Of a stretch of DNA of 6,605 nucleotides, positions 1-5,617 are shown one piece after another. The translations under genes and the position numbers were made by a program. Within the stretch, counting starts at the first letter, position 1, and each line of letters opens with the position of its first letter. Location of the stretch: the NCBI GenBank assembly GCA_003176075.1, contig PSRN01000062.1, positions 1-6,605 of the forward strand. The letters run 5' to 3'. Source of the DNA: Bdellovibrio sp. GTDB taxonomy: Bacteria > Bdellovibrionota > Bdellovibrionia > Bdellovibrionales > Bdellovibrionaceae. The notes under the pieces are model-generated. The model did not search any database. It saw only the letters and a list, made by a program, of their open reading frames with translations, and was not told the origin of the DNA.

Positions 1-72
1 GAATTTTTTTAGCTACCGAAGAGACATTAGCAATGCTTCCTAAACCGTGTCCACTTTTTGGGGGGAAGATCA
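1..72. mobile_element. Probable end of an IS3-like insertion sequence (partial, runs off the left edge)
   Basis: Read on the minus strand from 72, the DNA begins TGATCTTCCCCCCAAAAAGT and continues GGACACGG. This has the look of an IS3-family terminal inverted repeat: a terminal 5'-TG followed by a C-run, an A-run and GTGGACA. It lies exactly where the SRPBCC reading frame stops matching its family, with unrelated codons and a stop at 27-29. None of the three minus-strand frames to the left resumes that domain. The boundary at 72/73 is an inference from the TG rule. The other end, the target duplication and the transposase are outside the window, so the element family is not proven. Confidence 0.37.
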
Positions 73-356
73 ATCAGATTGTTGGGAACAATCAGATGAA
101 AGCGGGCATCGTTTCGCATGATCTCGCCGCCAGGAACTCGGAATCTCCACCGTTCAAACTCGTCCACCTTGAAATTCATTTCGAAACTGATGATTTCAAA
201 ACTTTCACCATGATATTTCTTAGCGGCTGTATTCTCATCCCCCATCCAGCGGCGCTTTTTAACAGGGTCTCGAAAAGCATCGAATACTTTTTCTGGCGAG
301 TGGGGAAAATGTTTCTCGATTGTAAATGTGTGAAGAGCGAGCTTCAGATCATCCAT
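27..356 (-). pseudogene. SRPBCC/AHSA1-family protein, 3' part lost
   Basis: The N-terminal 85 or so residues fit the AHSA1-like branch of the SRPBCC (START-like) superfamily, small proteins with a helix-grip fold that bind hydrophobic ligands. Visible family features are the opening FTIEKHFPHSPEKVFDAF, the DPVKKRRWM segment that follows it, and further on a strand ending NDARFHLIVPN. Members are usually about 150-165 residues. Here the frame gives 109, and the last 20 or so (DLPPKKWTRFRKHC) do not look like the family. The remaining strands and the long C-terminal helix are missing, apparently replaced by an insertion sequence end at about position 72. The start at 356 is supported by a strong AGGAGG five bases upstream. 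Such genes often sit next to an ArsR-type repressor; none is in the window, though one could lie beyond the insertion. The family call is good; the physiological role is unknown and the product is probably non-functional. Confidence 0.68.
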
Positions 357-361
357 TTGGG

Positions 362-367
362 CCTCCT
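362..367 (-). promoter_or_regulatory. Ribosome binding site of the SRPBCC gene
   Basis: The minus strand reads AAAGGAGGCCCAAATG; the AGGAGG core is five bases before the ATG at 356. It is the strongest Shine-Dalgarno match in the window and fixes the start of the truncated gene. Confidence 0.7.
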
Positions 368-371
368 TTAA

Positions 372-433
372 TACTTAAGGAACAACTTAAGTGTCGAATG
401 AACGAGGAAAAAAGTCAAGTAATTACTTAAGTA
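372..433. promoter_or_regulatory. Three CTTAAG-centred palindromes, probable repressor operators
   Basis: TACTTAAG lies at 372-379, ACTTAAGT at 385-392 and TACTTAAGTA at 424-433. The CTTAAG cores are at 374-379, 386-391 and 426-431. One site is upstream of the candidate -35 box, one overlaps the -10 box, and one is just past the expected transcription start. That layout suits autoregulation or repression by a small winged-helix dimer, and ArsR-family regulators are the usual partners of AHSA1 genes. The repeats are seen directly; the regulator identity is inference. Confidence 0.5.
390..418 (-). promoter_or_regulatory. Candidate sigma-70 promoter for the SRPBCC gene
   Basis: The minus strand has TTGACT (413-418) and, after a 17-base spacer, GACACT (390-395). 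The -35 box matches five of six consensus bases. The -10 box is weak but keeps the important A at position 2 and T at position 6. Transcription would start near 383, giving a leader of about 27 bases that contains the ribosome binding site. CTTAAG palindromes flank and overlap it. Confidence 0.4.
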
Positions 434-771
434 TTTGTTTTCTCGGGTAAATTGCTTAGTTGGGAATTGACCTCGTAGTTTCGATAGCCGATGAGGCAGG
501 TGGCCATGTTTAATGACGAAATGCTGGGAGCGGCGCTCGATGCGTTTTCAGACTATGGCGCGTTCAAATGAACGAACAAGAAGCGCGTGGCAAGAGACCA
601 ATGCAGGTTAGACAGTTGAAAGGCTTGAAAATCCTCGAGCATATTGCCTTGCCAATGCAAACTGAAAACCGAACTGAATCTGATTCCGTCGCTCCAAACC
701 GTGGCTGGCAACTGAACTGCTGACTGTCAGCTCCTCAATCAATCAGGACGTCATACCTTCTTAAATGCGCT
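434..771. other. Intergenic stretch without a convincing gene
   Basis: No frame here encodes a recognisable protein. Two tiny plus-strand frames touch through an ATGA: 491-571 (26 codons; an internal ATG at 506 has an AGGCAGG upstream) and 568-723 (51 codons, no ribosome binding site). The first contains EMLGAALDAFSDYGAF, which faintly recalls the start of a TetR-type DNA-binding domain, but nothing follows to confirm it. A short minus-strand frame at 427-507 also has no support. A small perfect inverted repeat, GCTGAC-T-GTCAGC, lies at 719-731 downstream of the pilin-like gene, with no T-run. The stretch may hold decayed gene remnants. Confidence 0.4.
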
Positions 772-1742
772 CTAATTGTTGCACGCGCAGGCCCTCCATG
801 TGGGGGCGCCTTGCCCTCCTGGAAAGGCATCCATGTTCGTCGCGGGGTCAGTACAACGAATAGCTTGAGACCATGGAGCTGTCCCAGGACCGGTGTTAAC
901 ATACACTAAAACCCCACAGCCAGCACCCGTCTTTGCAAGAGTAGGGTTAATATACCCGTCATAATAATAGCAACCGGCATCAGAGTAAGCCAGCTGAGTC
1001 CTCATCCATCCCGCGGCGAGCAGGACTTTTCTACAGTTTTCAAGCGTCCCTCCCGATCCAGCATAATTGATGGTGGCATCATCATTGGTTCCTCCGTGGG
1101 TTGCACAGCCGTTGGTGCAGCTGGGGTGGAAAAAGTACCAACAATATCCACCCTGGCTGACTCCCTCTTTGGTGGCGCCGCAGGGGACTCCATCTGTGGG
1201 CGGCGTACCCACGATACATTGAACAATGGTCTGGGTCGCCATGGTCCCGGTTGTCGAAAAGCGAATCTGCACGGATGCCGGCGCGACAGCTGAGGCCAGT
1301 TTCGTATCATCAAAATTCACGTTAAAAGTGGCGCTGTAAATACCGTTCCCGCCGCTGTAGGTACCGGCAATGTTGGCCAATTCAAGGCCTTTTGCGGCAG
1401 CCACGATCAAATTTGGCGACAGCGGGGAGACTGGCTTATTCACCACCGCCAAAGGGGGTGCCGAGGGGAGCGTGCTGATTGGAATGGTGGAGTTTGTCAA
1501 ATAGATCTTAGGTTGATTGGGATTTCCCGCAACGGCATTGGTGGCATCAAAGGTCAGGCCGGCAAATAAAGACGTACAGACTTTGCCATCCGCAAAGGCC
1601 CGAATCATTTGTTGTTGAAAGTCGGACTCTGCTAACTTTTGCGTGAGAGACGTCATTGTCTTGGTTTGCTTCGAATACATTTCCGCTAACGTCATCAACA
1701 GAATGGCCGAAATAGCCAGAACAACAAGGACTTGGCGCGCAT
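772..1742 (-). CDS. Type IV pilin/pseudopilin-like secreted Cys-rich protein with a disrupted N-terminus
   Basis: The coding frame ends at a TAG (772-774) and is convincing back to about 1731, 319 codons. It opens with VLVVLAISAILLMTLAEM, the hydrophobic helix of a prepilin-like protein, then a polar helix (about residues 19-48), a Ser/Pro/Ala-rich middle and a beta-rich segment (about 128-170). The C-terminal half has 11 of the 12 cysteines (172, 184, 197, 205, 209, 233, 254, 272, 293, 315, 317) and ends RACACNN, so disulfides are likely if it is exported. The GF-T-x-x-E motif cut by prepilin peptidase is missing. The only nearby ATG (1740-1742) is one frame off; in the true frame the first usable codons are TTG 1696-1698 and ATG 1693-1695, inside the helix. 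It sits 9 bases after the ccsA stop, with no clear ribosome binding site. The domain resembles Cys-rich secreted proteins I recall from Bdellovibrio-like bacteria, unverified. Substrate and role are unknown. It may be a pseudogene. Confidence 0.6.
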
Positions 1743-1751
1743 TTTGGCAGG

Positions 1752-3494
1752 TTAGATCGCCGGCCGGGGGCTCATGAAGAACTTCGTCAAGGCCAAGGCA
1801 AAGATCAAAAGTTGCAAGCCCACAAAAATCCCCACCATCAAAGCTCCGCCGCTTGAAAAACCATAGGAATGCAGACCTGTCGCAAGGATAAAGTTGACGC
1901 CGTACCAGGCCATAATCACAAGCAGGTAAGCGACGGGCGACAACGCCAACAGCATGAACGACTTGACCCAACCCGTGATGCGGGCGTGAAGAAGGGTCAA
2001 GAAGCCCATATCCGCGATCAGCGCCCAGGTCTCCTTTGGATCCCAGCCCCAGAACCGGCCCCAGGAGTAATCGGCCCAAACTCCGCCGAGGATGATTCCC
2101 ACCGAAAGTAGAAAACAGCCGAGTTGAATCATACGGTAGGCGTAGTGGGCATACTGGTGAAAAAACTGGGTGTGGTCCCCCGGCATGAGTGAACGCACCA
2201 GCGCGACATTCCCGAGAAGCATGGCGATCGTGAAGGCCGCATAGGAGATGGTGATCGTCGTGACATGCGTGGAGAGCCAAAAATTACTTCGCAAAACCGC
2301 CACCAGAGGATCTAGATCGGGACTGAGAATCAGCGGGATTTGTTCGGTGAGCATAAGAATCAACCCAGTCCCGATCAACATGACTCCGCTGACCAAACTG
2401 TTGCGATACAGGTAATACAGGATAGCGCTGAAAATCAGAACTCCAAGCGAGACCCAGAGCATGGTTGTGAACATGTTGGTCACCGGCGCGAATTGCGTGA
2501 TATAGACTCGCAACGAAATGCCGAGAACCAGCGGTAAAAGCGTGACGAGATAAAGCCAAGGGACGGCCTTCGCGGTCAGTTTCTGGCGGGTGATATCCAG
2601 GCTCAATAGAAGTCCGGCCAGAAGCGCGATCAGACTCGCCCACAAAAAAGGTCTGGCGTCGTTGTAAAAGATCTCGCTGTCGAGGGTGCCGAGATAATGT
2701 TGAAAGATCTGTGGCGCCTCTTGCCGGCGCGATGTCTCCACCAAAGCAGGCGCCAAGAGGTTCGCTTGTCGGGCATCGCCGCGGAGTTGCTGCAGATAAT
2801 CGCTGGCCTGTGACGCCACCTCGGTCGCCGCGCCATGGCCCTCCGCAGAGCCACTGGTGTGGGGTTTCAAGAAACTAAAATCGACGGCGTGGATGAAATT
2901 TTCCCCCAGAATGATTTGGCGGATAAGATTCAACTGCGAAAAGGTTTCCATGACTTTCTTTTCCTCCTCGCTCAGCCGACCGCTTTCTTCCTGATTTTTC
3001 ATGAGCGGCTGCACGAGTTCAATCAATGGCGAAGCCTCCAGCTCCGCGGCTGAAAAGAAACGCTTTTCTTTGAGGTATCCCAGGCGTTGCCGCAGTTTTG
3101 CATCCCTGACCTCGACGACGGGAGCCCAGGGGGCCGACGGCGTGGAAGCCAAGGCGAAATACAGCTGCACCGGCTTCAGTCCAAAACGCTCATAGGAGCC
3201 AGTTAAAAGAAGTACTGACTCGCGGGCCAAGGTGTCGACGGGTTTAATGCGCCCGTTTTGCGAGACGGCCGTGCGCCGAACCGGTTCAATCGCGATTTTC
3301 TGCCCTTGCGCGATCAGCTCTTGCAGAGCCCGTTCGGGCGGAACGGACGCGTCAACGGTCTCCGGAGCGTGGGCGGCGGATGACATAGTCGGTGCCGTCG
3401 GCACCTCCGCAGAGCCACGGGCTAGCTCGTGAAAATGAGGCTCCTGCGCCGGGGCAAGCAGCGCGCCAAAAATCAAATGAATCATGTGAATCAT
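1752..3494 (-). CDS. ccsA: System II cytochrome c maturation protein CcsA (ResC), long form
   Basis: Inner-membrane half of the ResB-CcsA synthase, which exports heme and attaches it to CXXCH cysteines of apocytochromes outside the membrane. The 580 residues contain a weak N-terminal hydrophobic segment (5-14), an Ala/Pro/Ser linker to about 55, and an extracytoplasmic domain (about 60-280) opening GRIKPVDTLARE. The membrane part (about 283-571) follows, with roughly eight helices. PVTNMFTTMLWVSLGV (337-352) is typical of the family. The Trp-rich heme-binding WWD segment is at about 473-492 (WADYSWGRFWGWDPKETW). H410 and H542 fit the two external heme-ligand histidines. H503 fits the second transmembrane histidine; its 39-residue distance to H542 matches, from memory, that in Helicobacter hepaticus CcsBA. 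Short CcsA proteins are near 300-350 residues; this longer form is known from other phyla. The start at 3494 overlaps the resB stop by ATGA and has a GGAGGA seven bases upstream, pointing to coupled translation. All key residues are present, so it should be functional. Confidence 0.93.
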   Translation of the reverse strand: MIHMIHLIFGALLAPAQEPHFHELARGSAEVPTAPTMSSAAHAPETVDASVPPERALQELIAQGQKIAIEPVRRTAVSQNGRIKPVDTLARESVLLLTGSYERFGLKPVQLYFALASTPSAPWAPVVEVRDAKLRQRLGYLKEKRFFSAAELEASPLIELVQPLMKNQEESGRLSEEEKKVMETFSQLNLIRQIILGENFIHAVDFSFLKPHTSGSAEGHGAATEVASQASDYLQQLRGDARQANLLAPALVETSRRQEAPQIFQHYLGTLDSEIFYNDARPFLWASLIALLAGLLLSLDITRQKLTAKAVPWLYLVTLLPLVLGISLRVYITQFAPVTNMFTTMLWVSLGVLIFSAILYYLYRNSLVSGVMLIGTGLILMLTEQIPLILSPDLDPLVAVLRSNFWLSTHVTTITISYAAFTIAMLLGNVALVRSLMPGDHTQFFHQYAHYAYRMIQLGCFLLSVGIILGGVWADYSWGRFWGWDPKETWALIADMGFLTLLHARITGWVKSFMLLALSPVAYLLVIMAWYGVNFILATGLHSYGFSSGGALMVGIFVGLQLLIFALALTKFFMSPRPAI

Positions 3495-5458
3495 GTCGAC
3501 GTCCTCCGCTGCGCGAAGCTCGTGTAAACCCGGCTTCGCATCAAAGTGAAAATAATAATTCCCAAGGCCAGGATCAAGCTACCGCAATATTTAACGGGAC
3601 GACCGGGGTCTTTGTTCACCGATAGAATGGTCGCGGGCGGCTGGCCTTCGAACAGTTGGTAGCTCGCCTGGTAAAACGTGTAGCCTTGGTATTTCAACGG
3701 CTCGTTCATTGAAACATTGTGAAGGCTTCCATCGGTCGAGACCGTGACGAGACTTTCATAACTCATGGCGGTTCCCGTCCCAGGATAATCTTGTTTGCTG
3801 AATTTGACGAGTTTGAGCTCAAAAGGCAGTTCGAGCATTTGATTGCCGAAGAAGACATGAACTCCCTTGCCTGCGATTGTTAATTCCTTTGATTCGCCTT
3901 GCGATAGCCAGTGAGTCTCCTGACCGCCGGCCGGGCGAATCAGCAAGGCGCCGGGCGCCAGATCCCGGCCTCTTTCAGGATTGACCGCTCTGACCTGAAT
4001 CACCGGTTCGGCGCCGGCGACGATGGAGGCCACGAAGAGGGTCATCCCCATCCATGGGGTCTCATAGGCTTCCCCTTCCTTGAGAATTTTTTCACCGACT
4101 TTTTGCGCATTCTTGATAAGGACGACGCGCGCCTGTTGGGTCGAGTTGCGACGGACGTGAAATTCAATGGTGTTCCCGGCCGGGCCGCCGCTACCCATCG
4201 CGGCGCCCTCACCTCCACCCATCGCGCCGGTCATCGGGGGATGTCCAGGTGGAAGCTCACCGGAGGAAGTTCCGCTGGCGCTTTCTTCCGGCGTGCTTTC
4301 GCTCGTCGCGTCCGCTCCTTCATAGGAGAAGCTGAGTCCGAAGTTACCCTTGGCATTCAATGAAAAGCCGGGGAACTTCGCGTAGACGACCTCACGATGG
4401 CTCTCGCCGCCTCTTTTCAGCGCCAATTCGAGAGCCGGATTTTCAACTCCATCGCTTGGCCCTTCGGTGAGTTTGTTGTTGGATACGACGGCCCGCTGAA
4501 AACGGGTTTTGAGCGCGATTTCCACCCCTTTAACCGAGACGGCCTTGCGCTGCAGATCGACGAGTTTCACTGAAAGAAGTTTTTTTTTTGGTTCCTCTTT
4601 TGATTCCGCATCCTGAATAACCAGGCGGGGATTGCTTTGACCTGCGGGTTCCGACAATTGAGAGGGACTGGACGATTGGGAGGGTCGCGATGATAGAGGG
4701 GGGTGCGATGATTGAGAGGGTCGCGGTGATTGAGGTTCTCGCGCCGTCATCTCGTCGTCGACGATCAGCTTCAGGTGGGCCGGCCCTAACTGCATTTCGG
4801 GATTGTCGCGCGAGTGAAGCCATTCGGAGACGTTGAAGAATCGGCTCCTGAGGATAAAGCTCAAACTCACGGGTGCGTTCGCGTCCCCGGTTTTGGCGGC
4901 GTAGGACCTTTCAACCTGCGCGAATGGCACGTATCGCTCGATTTGAAAGAGGTGCGAAAAGGCGTCGTTGACCGACGACAGCTCGCCTCCGGACTTTTCC
5001 GACAAACCGGCTGAAAACGGCACGCTCTGCAGACTGGGTGAGTCTTCCCATTGATAGGCGACCATAAGATCGGAAAGCTCGACGCGGGAGTTGGCTCTTC
5101 CCTCCTCGATCCGCAATGACCCGTCAATTCCCCATTGGCTGGTGATGAAACCACCAAACAGAAGGGTCAACATTCCAATGTGGGTGATGACGAAGCCAAG
5201 ATGTCTCTTCTTCCACGGATAACGCGACATCATGGCGGCAAAAATATTGAGCCAAAGCAGAACCATGAGAAGCCAAAACCAGGACGAACCGTAAACGGCC
5301 AGCCGGGCGTAAGAAGCGTTATAAAGACTTTCGAATATTGTCCCCGCGGCGACCGAGCCGATGATGATGATCATCAGTGGCACAGCGAGCTTGACGGATG
5401 AAAGAAATTTGAAAACTGAGTTCCTATTCAGTCGTTGAATGATCAAGGTAAGATTCAT
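3491..5458 (-). CDS. resB: System II cytochrome c maturation protein ResB (Ccs1/CcsB)
   Basis: Partner of CcsA in the membrane heme-handling and ligation complex. Of 655 residues, three N-terminal helices lie at about 23-42, 59-77 and 87-107, then a long extracytoplasmic region (about 110-620) and a last helix at about 622-640. The family signature is clear near the end: MNEPLKYQGYTFYQASYQ (584-601) and LSVNKDPGRPVKYCGSL (612-628). H93 in ITHIG, helix three, fits the transmembrane histidine that relays heme in CcsBA proteins. Two low-complexity insertions stand out: a hexapeptide repeat at about 240-269 (Arg/Pro/Ser/Gln), then KKK from an A10 run at 291-293, and a Gly/Met/Pro/Ser stretch at about 384-428. 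They should be loops outside the core fold. It is the first gene of the block; an AAAGGAAA precedes the ATG at 5458. The frame is intact over its full length, so function is expected. Confidence 0.92.
   Translation of the reverse strand: MNLTLIIQRLNRNSVFKFLSSVKLAVPLMIIIIGSVAAGTIFESLYNASYARLAVYGSSWFWLLMVLLWLNIFAAMMSRYPWKKRHLGFVITHIGMLTLLFGGFITSQWGIDGSLRIEEGRANSRVELSDLMVAYQWEDSPSLQSVPFSAGLSEKSGGELSSVNDAFSHLFQIERYVPFAQVERSYAAKTGDANAPVSLSFILRSRFFNVSEWLHSRDNPEMQLGPAHLKLIVDDEMTAREPQSPRPSQSSHPPLSSRPSQSSSPSQLSEPAGQSNPRLVIQDAESKEEPKKKLLSVKLVDLQRKAVSVKGVEIALKTRFQRAVVSNNKLTEGPSDGVENPALELALKRGGESHREVVYAKFPGFSLNAKGNFGLSFSYEGADATSESTPEESASGTSSGELPPGHPPMTGAMGGGEGAAMGSGGPAGNTIEFHVRRNSTQQARVVLIKNAQKVGEKILKEGEAYETPWMGMTLFVASIVAGAEPVIQVRAVNPERGRDLAPGALLIRPAGGQETHWLSQGESKELTIAGKGVHVFFGNQMLELPFELKLVKFSKQDYPGTGTAMSYESLVTVSTDGSLHNVSMNEPLKYQGYTFYQASYQLFEGQPPATILSVNKDPGRPVKYCGSLILALGIIIFTLMRSRVYTSFAQRRTST
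3502..3507 (-). promoter_or_regulatory. Ribosome binding site of ccsA inside the end of resB
   Basis: The minus strand reads GCGGAGGACGTCGACATG. GGAGGA is seven bases from the ATG at 3494 and 16 from a second in-frame ATG at 3483-3485. This spacing favours the first ATG, which overlaps the resB stop codon. Confidence 0.65.
4580..4589 (-). repeat. A10 homopolymer in the resB coding strand
   Basis: Ten consecutive A residues on the coding strand (T on the plus strand) encode Lys 291-293 after EEP. It is the longest single-base run in a coding region here. Slippage by one base would truncate ResB and remove its C-terminal signature and last helix. Confidence 0.9.
4652..4741 (-). repeat. Five tandem 18-bp units in resB encoding hexapeptides
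   Basis: Units lie at 4652-4669, 4670-4687, 4688-4705, 4706-4723 and 4724-4741, with a core like CGATGATTGAGAGGGTCG on the plus strand. In ResB they encode, in protein order, REPQSP, RPSQSS, HPPLSS, RPSQSS and SPSQLS. The units have diverged, mostly by single substitutions, and each is a multiple of three, so copy changes keep the frame. Confidence 0.9.
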
Positions 5459-5460
5459 GG

Positions 5461-5468
5461 TTTCCTTT
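5461..5468 (-). promoter_or_regulatory. Ribosome binding site of resB
   Basis: The minus strand reads ATAAAAGGAAACCATG. The AAGGAA core is close to the usual spacing from the ATG at 5458. The match is moderate but is the only candidate at this start. Confidence 0.5.
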
Positions 5469-5575
5469 TATAATCGTTCCGAGTCCGGGCGCAACAATTC
5501 TGGGTGCGGCAAATCTGGTCGCGGAAATCCATTTCGCGAGAAAGGTTAAATTTATTCCGTGGGGGCCCTAAACGC

Positions 5576-5604
5576 TTGAAAAAGGACAAGCATAACGATG
5601 TAAT
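5576..5604 (+). promoter_or_regulatory. Candidate promoter of the plus-strand barrel gene
   Basis: TTGAAA (5576-5581) and TGTAAT (5599-5604) are separated by exactly 17 bases. Transcription would start near 5611, leaving a very short leader. That suits the ATG at 5626 better than the one at 5617. The -10 box lacks the conserved A at position 2, so the call is tentative. Confidence 0.33.
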
Positions 5605-5617
5605 TTGAGCAAGCCAA
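5589..5617 (-). promoter_or_regulatory. Candidate promoter of the resB-ccsA operon
   Basis: On the minus strand TTGGCT (5612-5617) is followed after 17 bases by TATGCT (5589-5594). Transcription would begin near 5582, with a leader of about 120 bases. It overlaps the candidate plus-strand promoter, so the two genes could compete for polymerase or share control. Confidence 0.28.

Noticed and set aside
33..371. Plus-strand open frame antisense to the SRPBCC gene
   Set aside because: It has no recognisable domain. The minus strand carries the family motifs and a strong ribosome binding site.
719..731. Inverted repeat GCTGAC-T-GTCAGC as a terminator of the resB operon
   Set aside because: The loop would be a single base, the stem is short, and no T-run follows on either strand.
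1090..1135. C-TNG-C-AT-H in the pilin-like protein as a heme attachment site
   Set aside because: The spacing is C-x3-C-x2-H, not CXXCH. The surrounding cysteines suggest disulfides. No CXXCH was seen in any of the predicted proteins.
1743..2280. Upstream extension of the pilin-like frame, open on the minus strand to an ATG at 2280
   Set aside because: It overlaps the membrane core and WWD motif of ccsA in another frame, and its Arg/His/Gly-rich translation is typical of a shadow. Real coding starts near 1731.
2840..3418. 15-bp direct repeat CCTCCGCAGAGCCAC at 2840-2854 and 3404-3418 as a mobile or recombination signature
   Set aside because: Both copies encode Gly-Ser-Ala-Glu in flexible linkers of ccsA. 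Chance or similar codon use explains it, and nothing else mobile lies between them.
5470..5496. GATTAT/TTGTTG pair just upstream of resB as its promoter
   Set aside because: Transcription would start inside or after the ribosome binding site, leaving no usable leader.
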